From the NCBI RefSeq assembly GCF_000212355.1, contig NC_015496.1, positions 2,636,001-2,700,000 on the forward strand: a DNA stretch of 64,000 nucleotides. The letters are read 5' to 3'. Positions within the stretch are counted from its first letter, which is position 1. Each line of letters starts with the position of its first letter. The translations under genes were made by a program, and so were the position numbers. Positions 51,207 through 60,800 of this stretch are shown here, in pieces. This DNA comes from Dokdonia sp. 4H-3-7-5 (GTDB lineage Bacteria; Bacteroidota; Bacteroidia; Flavobacteriales; Flavobacteriaceae). The notes under the pieces are model-generated. The model did not search any database. It was not told the DNA's origin and saw only the letters and a list, made by a program, of their open reading frames with translations.

Positions 51207-51265
51207 TAGTTTTTGTTGTAAATATATGTAAATCAATAAAATAGATATTTTTTTAAATATATTAG

Positions 51266-51600
51266 GTTGCTAATATCTCCCCAAATGTGCCTTCCTCTCC
51301 TTCATACTTCAGTCGTCGGAGGCAGGTTCAAAGAGGGGCTTCATTTTTTTTACTCCTCCTCTTCGAAGAGGAGGCTGGGTGGAGATGTTTTGCGTTCGAG
51401 TAAGAAAATCGTTGCTACATCTCCCCAAATGTGCCTTCCTCTCATTCCTAAAGTCATTCGTCGGAGGCAAGTTCCAAGAGGGGCTTTCTATTTTTTTACT
51501 CCTCCTCTTTCTTGCATCCAACGAGGGAGGAACGACCGAGAGGAATGCACAGAGGCTGGGTGGAGATGTTTTTTGCGTGCGAGTAAGAAACAGAGAAGTT
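51266..51600. repeat. Two long palindromic repeat units right of the DUF559 gene
   Basis: Units start CATCTCCCCAAATGTGCCTTCC (at about 51270 and 51417; only the first 20 bases are alike in full) and end GGAGATGTTTT followed by GCG(T)..CGAGTAAGAAA. Ends CATCTCC / GGAGATG form terminal inverted repeats, and internal arms such as CTCCTCCTCTTCGAAGAGGAG fold back. The second unit has lost part of the inner hairpin and gained about 45 nt. The same sequences lie left of the gene near 50700-50825. Confidence 0.75.
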
Positions 51601-51663
51601 GAAAATTAAATATTTCACACCCTAAAAATCTATAAACCCTCTCCTTATATAGTAACAAGTTAA

Positions 51664-51678
51664 CCTTTCGCGAAAGCG
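51664..51678. repeat. Dispersed palindrome, near-complete copy (intergenic)
   Basis: CCTTTCGCGAAAGCG about 40 nt before the boxes of the flippase promoter. Confidence 0.75.
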
Positions 51679-51715
51679 ATATAACCCTAAAACATACTTT
51701 AAAGAAGAAATCCTA

Positions 51716-51745
51716 CCACTCGTCTACAGTAAAAATGTGCTCATC
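51716..51745 (+). promoter_or_regulatory. Proposed LytTR boxes upstream of the flippase unit
   Basis: CCACTCGTC (51716-51724) and GTGCTCATC (51737-51745), 21 nt apart; the second starts 41 nt before the -7-like CATCTTTG (51778-51785). Confidence 0.65.
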
Positions 51746-51810
51746 GAAATTTCAACCGAAAGCCTCTTAATTGCTTGCATCTTTGTACCAGAATCAAACA
51801 ACAAACTATT

Positions 51811-51945
51811 ATGGGACTTACAGTAATAAACAACAAAAGCACATTAAGAATAGTGCACAACGCAAGAACGATGTCAGCAGGAGCTACATTAAATGTAGTG
51901 CATAGAAAGGTTGATAAGCCAGTTATCCAACTAATGACTTATTAA
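51811..51945 (+). CDS. Small ORF ahead of the flippase gene, 44 aa
   Basis: ATG at 51811, 26 nt after a -7 element and under the proposed LytTR boxes. The peptide MGLTVINNKSTLRIVHNAR... ends VHRKVDKPVIQLMTY, with no signal peptide or membrane segment. It ends 9 nt before the flippase ATG, so it is a good candidate first gene of the operon, either a small protein or a regulatory leader. No family is recognised. Confidence 0.6.
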   Translation: MGLTVINNKSTLRIVHNARTMSAGATLNVVHRKVDKPVIQLMTY

Positions 51946-51954
51946 TCATCAATC

Positions 51955-53193
51955 ATGATCGCAATCCAACAAAAAATCAAAAAAGCACTTTCACCAGAGC
52001 AAATATTTATGCTCAGTGCCTTTGTAGTAAATGGAGGGAATTACCTCTATAACTTAGGCTTAGGTAGAGTACTAGGACCTGGAGCTTTTGCAGATGCTGC
52101 TATATTAATTACATTACTTCTAGTATTATCTTTTGTAGCGATGACTTTCCAACTCGCAGTTGCAAAGTTTACTACAGAGTTTGACGCATCAAAACAAGAA
52201 GCTTTTGTAAAAAAAGCTTATAAGCAGGCGACGACTTTTGGAATTATACTTGGAGCGATGATTGTAGTTTTTGCAACATCATTGCAATCGCTTTTTCAAA
52301 CGGCATCTCCTATAATGTTTACCATTTTTGGTTTAGCAGTTCCACTATATTTTGTGATGAGTGTAAATCGTGGAAACCTTCAAGGACGCAAATCTTTTAT
52401 TGAACTCTCTGTCACGTATCAGCTAGAGATGGTATGTAGACTTGCTCTTACTTTTGCATTCTTACTGTTTTTCAATATAGAATCCTCTGTAGCAGTATCT
52501 ACAGCAATAGCAATTTCTTTTATAGCTGGAGTGTTTCCTTTTAAGAAACTCACTTCAAAAAAAGCAATAGAGACAGCACTTACCTCAAAAGAGAGTAAGG
52601 CCGTAACTCAGTTTTTTGTACTCACAGCATGTTACGAGCTTACTCAGATCATTTGTAATAATAGTGACATATTGCTAGTCAAGCATTTTTTCCCATCGTA
52701 TGATGCAGGATTGTATGCCTCACTAGCTCTTATAGGTCGCGTTGTATATTTCGTAACTTGGATGTTTGTAATGTTATTACTTCCTACCGTAGTAACCATG
52801 CGTAAAGAGGGTAAAAACTCTGTTCCAGTACTTATGAAGTATGTAGGTTACATCACAGCCCTTGCAAGTGCGATTGTATTATTCACTTTTCTATTCCCAT
52901 CATTTGCCGTTCAGGTCCTCTTTGGAGATCAATATATGGCAATTGCTCCCTTACTTGGTTGGTATGCTCTTGCCACATCTTTTTTTGCTCTATCTAATAT
53001 TTTTGCCTACTACTATTTATCCCTAGATCATTATAAGCCTATTGTAATTGCGGCCATTTTTGGAGTGTTACAAATAGTGTTAATCATATTATTCCACGAT
53101 TCGTTATTTGATGTTGTGTTAGCCCAAGTTGCAGCGATGGGTGGTTTACTTATCGCACAACTACTTTACTTCTGGAAAATGCAAGTAAAGTAA
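51955..53193 (+). CDS. Polysaccharide (lipid-linked oligosaccharide) flippase, Wzx-like
   Basis: A polytopic 412-residue protein with about 12 hydrophobic segments (FMLSAFVVNGGNYLYNLGLGRVLGPGAFADAAIL at the N-terminus; later NNSDILLVKHFFPSYDAGLYASLALIGRVVYF is the classic Wzx/MurJ-superfamily signature). It flips undecaprenyl-linked units across the inner membrane. It is coupled to the 44-aa ORF upstream and followed by a terminator. Confidence 0.88.
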   Translation: MIAIQQKIKKALSPEQIFMLSAFVVNGGNYLYNLGLGRVLGPGAFADAAILITLLLVLSFVAMTFQLAVAKFTTEFDASKQEAFVKKAYKQATTFGIILGAMIVVFATSLQSLFQTASPIMFTIFGLAVPLYFVMSVNRGNLQGRKSFIELSVTYQLEMVCRLALTFAFLLFFNIESSVAVSTAIAISFIAGVFPFKKLTSKKAIETALTSKESKAVTQFFVLTACYELTQIICNNSDILLVKHFFPSYDAGLYASLALIGRVVYFVTWMFVMLLLPTVVTMRKEGKNSVPVLMKYVGYITALASAIVLFTFLFPSFAVQVLFGDQYMAIAPLLGWYALATSFFALSNIFAYYYLSLDHYKPIVIAAIFGVLQIVLIILFHDSLFDVVLAQVAAMGGLLIAQLLYFWKMQVK

Positions 53194-53217
53194 AATATAC
53201 CCCCAGATTGTAGTTTG

Positions 53218-53261
53218 CCCTCTTATAGAAGCTATTGCTTTGATAAGAGGGTTTTGTTTTA
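53218..53261 (+). terminator. Rho-independent terminator
   Basis: CCCTCTTAT pairs with ATAAGAGGG, followed by TTTTGTTTT. Confidence 0.85.
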
Positions 53262-53408
53262 GCAATACTTTATAAAACTGCTATTGCCATGCAAGCGTCG
53301 TCCTTTTAATATGTTCTACATTGATAGAAAATAGTTTTGATAGCATTCTTAAGTGCTGTAATATAGTCTGTTGAGCTATATACATGATAAACCGCCTATT
53401 TTCAAAAA

Positions 53409-53459
53409 TCGTTTATCGAAGGTCAAATACCATTCGTCTACACTAATGGTCGAGTAAAC
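53409..53459 (+). promoter_or_regulatory. Proposed LytTR boxes upstream of the STAS-like gene and GT4
   Basis: TCGTTTATC (53409), CCATTCGTC (53430-53438) and a weak CGAGTAAAC (53451), each 21 nt apart. The last starts 41 nt before the -7-like CATATTTG (53492-53499). Confidence 0.6.
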
Positions 53460-53469
53460 GTTTTTGGTC

Positions 53470-53484
53470 CGCTTTCGCGAAAGC
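53470..53484. repeat. Dispersed palindrome, near-complete copy (promoter)
   Basis: CGCTTTCGCGAAAGC placed between the boxes and the -7 element of the STAS-like gene. Confidence 0.8.
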
Positions 53485-53537
53485 AAAGCCGCATATTTGT
53501 ACTATCAAAAAAACATAACTACTTAAAAATAAATATC

Positions 53538-53837
53538 ATGGCTTTAGAAATCAACAACATTTACGGAGTAACTTGTATCAAAGGAAAAGTATCTAGCACA
53601 CACGTTCAAGAAGTAAAAGGATACTTCAAAGCATTACTTACAATACAAGATAATGTAATCATCAACCTATGTGAAGTGAAAAAGGGAACTAAGAAGCTAG
53701 TAAGTGTTTTAGAAAACTTACAAGCTGAAATTTCAGAAGAAAAATCACTTAAGTTTTTTAGCTATCCAGAGCCAGCAGTAAAAGAATTATATGCACAGCT
53801 AAATAGTGAAGCCAACTATTACCAGGCAGCAGCATAA
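53538..53837 (+). CDS. Small STAS-like protein, 99 aa
   Basis: An alternating beta-alpha protein (EINNIYGVTCIKGKVSSTHVQEVKGYFKALLTIQDNVIINLCEVKKGTKKLVSVLENLQAEI...LKFFSYPEPAVKELYAQLN) that looks like a diverged STAS (anti-sigma-factor antagonist) fold; the Ser/Thr phospho-site is not obvious. It is 39 nt upstream of a glycosyltransferase and shares its promoter. A regulatory role in polymer synthesis would be inference. Confidence 0.6.
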   Translation: MALEINNIYGVTCIKGKVSSTHVQEVKGYFKALLTIQDNVIINLCEVKKGTKKLVSVLENLQAEISEEKSLKFFSYPEPAVKELYAQLNSEANYYQAAA

Positions 53838-53876
53838 AAAAAGAATACTACTACAACAACATCAAATCTATATATC

Positions 53877-55079
53877 ATGAAATTAGCAATCGTAACGGCC
53901 TATCCACCGAGCAAAGTAACTTTAAACGAATATGCATATCACTTAGTTAAGCACTTTCGTCAAAACCAAGAAGTAACAGAACTTGTACTTCTTACAGATG
54001 TAACTCCAGAACAAGCAGATATCACTTTTGAAGAAGATGGATGTGCAATCACCGTAAAGCAGTGCTGGAAATTTAACAGCTTATCTAATGTACTATCTAT
54101 TGCAAAGGCAGTAAGAACTACAAAGCCAGATGCAGTACTTTATAACCTACAGTTTATGAAGTTTGGAGATAAGAAAGTAGCAGCGGCTCTAGGACTGTTT
54201 TCTCCTTGGGTTTCTAAGTTAATGGGAGTAAAAACAACGGTGTTACTTCACAATATTATGGAAACTGTAGATCTTGATAGCGCAGGATTTACATCTAATA
54301 AACTTAAAATTAAAGCCTATAACTTTATTGGAGAGATGCTTACTCGTGTAGTTCTTAAAGCAGATACTGTAGCACTTACCATCAGTAAGTATGTAACTAT
54401 CCTAGAAGAAAAATATAACGCAAAAAATTGCGTACTCATCCCTCATGGAACTTTTGAAATTCCATTAGAACCTTCTTACCAAGCTGCTCCGGGTCCTCTT
54501 AAGATAATGACTTTTGGAAAATTTGGAACTTATAAAAAAGTAGAAATACTTATAGAAGCTGTACAAAAGGTAAGAGAAAACACAGGACGTGATCTTGAAA
54601 TCGTAATTGCGGGAACAGATAGCCCTAACACACCAGGATATCTAGCCGAAGTACAAGAGAGATATAAGCATGTTCCTAATCTTACTTTTACAGGTTATGT
54701 AGAAGAAGAAGATGTACCAGTGATATTCTCAGAGAGTGCGATGGTAGTTTTTCCATACACATCTACTACTGGAAGTTCTGGAGTATTGCACCAAGCAGGA
54801 AGCTATGGTAAAGCAGTAGTAATGCCAGATCTAGGAGATTTGAGCATCTTAGTAAAAGAAGAAGGATATAGAGGTGAGTTCTTTAATCCAGAAAGTATGC
54901 ACAGTCTTGCATCTGGTATAGAAAACCTAGTAATGAATGAAACGTACAGAACAGAAATAGCAAAAGCTAACTACAAAGCAGCAACAGCATTACCTATGAG
55001 CCGTATCGCTCAGATGTATCTAGATGTTTTTGCTGGAAGAAGTACTACTAATAACGAAGTAATATTGAAGGTAGCATAA
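53877..55079 (+). CDS. Glycosyltransferase family 4
   Basis: A GT-B enzyme: the N-terminal domain is MKLAIVTAYPPSKVTLNEYAYHLVKHF and the C-terminal domain has MTFGKFGTYKKVEILIEAV, NLTFTGYVEEEDVPVIFSESAMVVFPYTSTTGSSGVLHQAGSYGKAVV with the donor-binding Glu/Gly loop region. It transfers a sugar from a nucleotide-sugar donor to a lipid or sugar acceptor; specificity is unknown. The stop codon directly abuts the convergent glycosidase gene. Confidence 0.9.
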   Translation: MKLAIVTAYPPSKVTLNEYAYHLVKHFRQNQEVTELVLLTDVTPEQADITFEEDGCAITVKQCWKFNSLSNVLSIAKAVRTTKPDAVLYNLQFMKFGDKKVAAALGLFSPWVSKLMGVKTTVLLHNIMETVDLDSAGFTSNKLKIKAYNFIGEMLTRVVLKADTVALTISKYVTILEEKYNAKNCVLIPHGTFEIPLEPSYQAAPGPLKIMTFGKFGTYKKVEILIEAVQKVRENTGRDLEIVIAGTDSPNTPGYLAEVQERYKHVPNLTFTGYVEEEDVPVIFSESAMVVFPYTSTTGSSGVLHQAGSYGKAVVMPDLGDLSILVKEEGYRGEFFNPESMHSLASGIENLVMNETYRTEIAKANYKAATALPMSRIAQMYLDVFAGRSTTNNEVILKVA

Positions 55080-56630
55080 TTACCGGTTCTTAATAATCAA
55101 ATAGGCATCGTCTTTCACCCCAAGTGTATTCACAATTCCAAAAAAAGCCTGTTTGTTCTTTCGCCACGGTAATCTACCAGCCACTTCAGTCGGTATGTCC
55201 CTAAAGTCGTAAAGTGTCCAAGAGAGATAGTGTAAGCTATCTCTTTTCTGGGTTATATAAAACTCCTTAAAATATGCGGCTTGATCGTCCTCATTAGGTC
55301 CTAGAGGATTCCATAATCCGTGATAAGCTGCAAGACCAAATTCTTGCAGAACCACAGGCTTAGTAGTGGCATCTGTAAGTACTTTGTGAGCTGCTGCAAG
55401 ATCCTCAAGGTCTTTGTAATAATGATAAGAGACAATATCTACTTGCTTTTCAAGATGTAGCGCAGCCTCTGGTGAAGACCACCCTATAGTTACTGGATGC
55501 GTATTATCTATAGTCTTGAGATAATCTATCGTTTGACTCAGCCACGATAATACTTCCCGCTCCCCACGACTTTCAAAATCGAGGTTAGGTTCATTTTTAA
55601 TATCCCAACCTAATAATGCAGGATGGTCTTTTATATGCGTCACGATACTATACAGATGAGCATTTGTAATAGTCCAGTCTTGTATGCGATAATCTCCATA
55701 AAAGTCAAAAAGTGTGACTACAACCTTAAGTTTTGCTTTTTCTGCTTCGTCTAGAAGTGAGGTGAGTTTCTCAAGCTTTTCTTTAGGAACACGTGCTTTT
55801 CCAAAATCTTCAAAACCTACAAAGACTCTTATGGAATTAAGTTTAAGATCATTAATAATTTTAAAATCTGTAGCGAGTGTGTCCTTACTAAATGTAGGGC
55901 CAAAGGTGTCCCAAGGACTTCCTTGTGGGTAATAATTCATACCTTCCAGCATAGCAAGATCTAGAGGGATAGTTTCATTTTTAATTTCGACAGGATGTGA
56001 GGCTACTTTTTCAAAATGACGTACCCTCCAGAAGCCATCTTCTAGCAGCAATATAATTTTATAGTCATTATTAAAAGCTCGTTGTACGAGAAATTGTTCA
56101 TTTTTAAAAACACGCTCTACACCAGTCACATTGCGATCTGTGAGCACTACTAGAGTACCATCTGCACTATAAAATTCTACAGAGAGGTGATGTGTAAGCG
56201 TTGTGCTTTCTATATAGGTTTTTGTTTCATTATTAAGAGCTAGTAAGTCAAGAACTTTCCCTCGAGCGCGTTCTGTATAATGGTCAAAAATCCCTGCATC
56301 TTCTCCGGTGTAAAAAGCCCTATTTTTTACATACCAAGCATCTAGATAGTCTTCTTCTATACTCGCTAGATTTGCTTCTTCCATAGGTCGTCCAGGGTTT
56401 TCAATAGATTCCCAAGTAACTTCTGGCACATAATGACGGTCTTTTGTTTCATCCAGATGGAGCATTTTACTTCTATCTGCACCCGTGTTTAAAAAAGCAA
56501 TCACCTGACTGATGCCATAGAGCACACCTGCATTTATGAGAATAAATCCAGCCAAAATTAAAATACGATATAGCGTCTTATTACTTTTCAATCTATTAAT
56601 ATTTGGGCGTTGCTTTCTAGTCCTAAACAA
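55080..56630 (-). CDS. Membrane-anchored GH5-like (clan A) glycoside hydrolase
   Basis: One membrane helix (about residues 22-42) is followed by an NTF2-like domain (about 70-190, FKNEQFLVQRAFNNDYKIILL) and a TIM-barrel glycosidase (about 210-510) with the acid/base in GWDIKNEPNLDF and the nucleophile in PVVLQEFGLAAYHG. It probably trims or processes the surface polymer in the periplasm. Its start lies inside the upstream lipoprotein gene (43-nt overlap). It is convergent with, and directly abutting, the GT4 gene. Confidence 0.88.
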   Translation of the reverse strand: MFRTRKQRPNINRLKSNKTLYRILILAGFILINAGVLYGISQVIAFLNTGADRSKMLHLDETKDRHYVPEVTWESIENPGRPMEEANLASIEEDYLDAWYVKNRAFYTGEDAGIFDHYTERARGKVLDLLALNNETKTYIESTTLTHHLSVEFYSADGTLVVLTDRNVTGVERVFKNEQFLVQRAFNNDYKIILLLEDGFWRVRHFEKVASHPVEIKNETIPLDLAMLEGMNYYPQGSPWDTFGPTFSKDTLATDFKIINDLKLNSIRVFVGFEDFGKARVPKEKLEKLTSLLDEAEKAKLKVVVTLFDFYGDYRIQDWTITNAHLYSIVTHIKDHPALLGWDIKNEPNLDFESRGEREVLSWLSQTIDYLKTIDNTHPVTIGWSSPEAALHLEKQVDIVSYHYYKDLEDLAAAHKVLTDATTKPVVLQEFGLAAYHGLWNPLGPNEDDQAAYFKEFYITQKRDSLHYLSWTLYDFRDIPTEVAGRLPWRKNKQAFFGIVNTLGVKDDAYLIIKNR

Positions 56631-57823
56631 CGTACTACAACGTCATACGTTCCAGTAGGATAATCTTCTTCTTTTAGATAAAAGGTAGCCTCACCATTTT
56701 TCGTTTGTCCGTTGCGGGTTTCTTTTCCTATGGTGACAGATACGTCAATTCCGTTTTGCACTAATTGTCCTAAGTAGCTTGTAAGCGGTCCTACAATCAA
56801 GTTTCTTTCTGTTATTGTTGGAGTAGGGATAGAGGTAATGATGGATTCAAATTGCTGTATTATGGAGTTGCTTTGTGCAATACCTGTCACGGCTGCTCTT
56901 ACATTCCACGTGGTAGGAGATTGTGGGTGTAACGCTTTCGCGAAAGCGTACCCATTAACCGTACTCGCTTTATTCTGCCAGTGGGCACCTGTAGCATCTG
57001 TCATATAAAAAGTAACGAGCGTTCCATCTGTCATCACATTGCCATGCTCATCGCGTATTTGTGTACTCTGAAAGCTGATGATCTCGTTGCCATCTGCATA
57101 GTTATGATTACTATTTGCTTCTATCTGAAAATTTTGAGCAACATCTGGAAACACATCTGCTACGAGTTCTTTTGACGAGATATTTTCTAGCGTACTTCCT
57201 GTGCTTACTCTTCCTGTGCGTAGTGGAGAAGAAATGCGTTTCCACACAAAACCAGAGTTTATAGGATGCTTAGTTGTTGTAATAGCCGATTTAAATTGTG
57301 ACTTAAGTGCTACCTGAGTATTGTCTGGAAGGGTGTTATCTAGTGTGTCTGTCGGGATACTAACCAGCATGGTGTAGTCGCGCACATTTGCAACAATACT
57401 GCGCGGACCAAGATATGTCTCAATAGTGCCTAGTTGGTTTGTGTCTGGTAATAAGGTGAACTGACCTTCTTGAGTGATGTTCTCAGTACTATAAAGGCTA
57501 TAATTCACGACACCGCTTCGTTTAGTAAAACTAGGCGGGATGTAAAACTGTGCTGTATTATCTAGTAATTCTGGTTTAATAACGATGGTCGCGTAGGTAC
57601 TTGATAGAATTAGATAAACAGTTTGCTCGTCGAGCGCGATGCCTGTTCTAATTGGTATATACAATCCCTTATCTGTAACTGTTTGATCACCTATATCTTC
57701 TAATGTTATTGCAGTATGTTGCACTGTTTTTACTGCAGCTTTATCTGAACATGAACAGAACACCGTGAGCAGCAATAGTGCAACGATAGCAAAGGATGAT
57801 ATGTGTGTGCTACGCTTTATCAT
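56588..57823 (-). CDS. Lipoprotein with Ig-like repeats
   Basis: A lipobox at FCSCS anchors a 411-residue beta-rich protein. Segments such as DEHGNVMTDGTLVTFYMTDATGAHWQNKASTVNGYAF and NGIDVSVTIGKETRNGQTKNGEATFYL are Big/invasin-like Ig strands. The function is unknown, probably structural or scaffolding for the polymer machinery. It overlaps the neighbouring membrane-protein gene by 4 nt and the glycosidase gene by 43 nt. A palindrome copy is read YAFAKAL. Confidence 0.78.
   Translation of the reverse strand: MIKRSTHISSFAIVALLLLTVFCSCSDKAAVKTVQHTAITLEDIGDQTVTDKGLYIPIRTGIALDEQTVYLILSSTYATIVIKPELLDNTAQFYIPPSFTKRSGVVNYSLYSTENITQEGQFTLLPDTNQLGTIETYLGPRSIVANVRDYTMLVSIPTDTLDNTLPDNTQVALKSQFKSAITTTKHPINSGFVWKRISSPLRTGRVSTGSTLENISSKELVADVFPDVAQNFQIEANSNHNYADGNEIISFQSTQIRDEHGNVMTDGTLVTFYMTDATGAHWQNKASTVNGYAFAKALHPQSPTTWNVRAAVTGIAQSNSIIQQFESIITSIPTPTITERNLIVGPLTSYLGQLVQNGIDVSVTIGKETRNGQTKNGEATFYLKEEDYPTGTYDVVVRCLGLESNAQILID
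56933..56948. repeat. Dispersed palindrome (coding, AFAKA frame)
   Basis: CGCTTTCGCGAAAGCG, read on the minus strand as YAFAKAL in the lipoprotein. Confidence 0.9.
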
Positions 57824-60800
57824 TTTGGGTTACCTACATAATTGTTAGTGGTAATTGTAATATATGCATACGGCATATTTTTGATAGGTATAAATGATTG
57901 CTCACTTCCAGATGCATTTCTTTGTGGCACCACCTTATCAGATATACTCTGGTTGGGTAGTCCGTTTACAGAAGCTGTTTTTAATCCAGAGGCTACTTCT
58001 GTAGGTAAGATATCTGAGTATAATAGCTCAGAAAATGGTCTTTTACGTTGCTGGCGCACACTCTCATCTATATACCTACTTTCTACCCATAGCAATTCTT
58101 TTTCTTCGTTATAGTAGCCTATAAGCAGTTGTGGTATGGTCGCTTCTTCTATACTTGTATTGAAGAGGAAACCATTAAGTGTATTTTCTTCTTGCTGCAC
58201 CTTAGAAAGATCTACTGCTTGATATAAATCTGTGGTAGCAACATTTGCGCTCACTTGTACTTCAAAATTTACAGGGATATCTGTAAGATCAACGTCTGTA
58301 AAAGCATCTGGTTCATAGGTAGCCGGTTTTTCTTCTGTGGCAGAAGCCCATGCAATACCTTCAAAATTGATACGGTAAAGTGTAGTCTCCTTAGGTAACA
58401 ATTTATGTTTAACTACATCCTTAGCATTAAATCTGGCTAATTCTTCATTATTCTCATTGTATATTGCTCCCGTCACAGAAATATCTGCAGGGATATTATC
58501 TACATTTTGAATTTCTCCTACGATAGCATAGGTTGTATCTAGTTGCACCAGTCTTGCAGAGAGCACCTCTACAACTGGTTGCTTGAGTACATCCTCATGA
58601 AAAGTTTGCTCTGATGTTACAGCCCGTTTTCCGTGGTTATAAAATCTAGTTCCACTCTGTATGAGAAGCTGCTCAGGCGGTATATCTGGATCTACAGTTT
58701 TAGGAACGATATACCATTTGCTTCTCTTTTTAAGTAGCTGTAACTCGTCGTGAGTTTCAATTTCTTTAAGTGGTGTAATCCACGTAGCATCCACAATTCC
58801 TAAAGCAGTGGTATCTGTTTTTGGGATAATGTCTATGTATAGACTATCCAACTTCGCATATGAACTTAATAAACCATCTGAGACAGAAATCTCTAACATA
58901 AATTGAGATAGTTTCTTGTCACTATCTGGATCTAGATAAGAATGGGCACGCTCAAATTCTTTAAAATCTACCGCATCATAATATGCCGTTACCACATTGT
59001 TAGCCGAAAGTTGGGTGGTGTTTTTAACATAAAATAAATATCCGCCAAAGGCAATCACAATTAGTAAGATAATAGTCCACACCACAGATGCCCGATACAA
59101 TAGCGACGGTGCACGCTTGTAAACTGGAGCAAAGGCAAAGTATAATGGCAGCTCTTTTTTTCTTTTAAAGGAGCGCGTCCAGAGCGAACCCAAATGAAGT
59201 AAAAAAGCAATGATCACTGTGGTAAATGGTATAATTCCCCACATGAGCTTTAAAACTAGCGGAGCATCTTCTCTAGGTAAAACACTTGGCAAAGGAGCGA
59301 TACCTGCTTTTTCCCATACCATGATACCATTTTCTAGTAGGCTCAATCTATGCCAACCAGCAAAATAGAGTAGAGGGTCATAAAACTTATCGTTTGAAAA
59401 GACATACTTCAAGTGGTATTTTTCTGGTACTGTAAGAAACTGCTGGAGCGATCCTATACCTTCTATACCTCTATATTTTGAGTTTTCGAGACGCTCCACC
59501 GCTCTTGTGGTAAGCTCTGGTAATCTTCTAGCAGAGTGATAATCACCATCTACCGTAGTAGCCTTAGTTTGCGCAGATAGCCATGCCATTTGGTCTCCAA
59601 AACCTAGAGGTAAATATCTCCATTTATAATGCTCATCTTCATTTAAGAAGTTTACAATAGGAGTCATTTTTATAGCATCTGGCTGACTCGGTCTAAACTT
59701 CCCTAAGGTTATCGTGAATATGGCGATAAAGATGAATAAAAGTGATAAGAATGCTCCAGACGCTCTATGCACTAGTGTTCCCCATTTTTCTTGCAAGTAG
59801 TCTTTATAGTCACCTTCTACAAAGCGATAACAGAACTCTCCAAAAACGGGCAGCGCCATAATAGATGCCCATAATGTAAAACGATCTAAGGTTAATATAT
59901 TAAAAGCGTTTTCTCCCAGCATTGCAAGAGGTACCGGAGTAGTTCCGCCGGTTCCTAAAATCAATAACAAGGTAAATGATATCCCAAAAAAGAGTAGTCT
60001 TTTACTGTAATACCTATAGAAAAAATAAGGCAGTAAGAACATCAAAAGTCCCCAAGGAATCACAAAGAATACTAAACCAGAGGAGAGCACTTCAAGAAAA
60101 TTATCTCTAGATCCATGCGGAATAGGTACCTGTGTGATGGGATTATTTTTCGTGTTTACCCAATATGGAAAAATGCAACCTACGATAAGTACGAGCGAGC
60201 AAGCTCCAAATATAACAATGCGCCTTAAGTGAGTCCATACCGCTTTCGCGAAAGCGATAATAGTAACCTCCTTTGTACTATTCACCTTTTCTCTTGCAGC
60301 ATCCATAACCACCATACCTAATAAGGGAAATATAAAAAAGACCATCCCAAATATAGGTGTTACGTGATGTGAAGTAACAGTAACCGAAAGTAATGCAAGA
60401 GCTTTAAATAGGTGTCGTTTGCGTGCTGTCTTTACCCATAGATAGATTTCGGGGAGGCAGTGCATTAATACGGAGATACCTATAATACTAGGTAGTTGCC
60501 CAAAAATGTGCAGCGTCTCTACGAAAGACGAGCTAAAAACAGCCATTAAAGCAGCATATCCTGCAACCTTTTTATTAGGTATTAAGACTTTGGTAAAGCG
60601 ATAGACACCAGTAATAAATAGCACAACGCCTGTAAGTGCAACCGTAAACATCCCAAATTTGAGTCCACCTATATAAGACAGGGCACCAATAGTTTGATGT
60701 ACAAGTGGCGGATAGCCCATGACGGTAAATCCAGTATACCAACTATAACTCCATGGCTCAAACCAGCTCGTTGCATAATGATTTGCAAAAAACAAATGTA

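Larger units (their letters stand above)
53194..53537. other. 344-nt intergenic region
   Basis: Contains the flippase terminator, three proposed LytTR boxes with a -7 element and one palindrome copy, all listed separately. I see no further gene. Confidence 0.6.
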
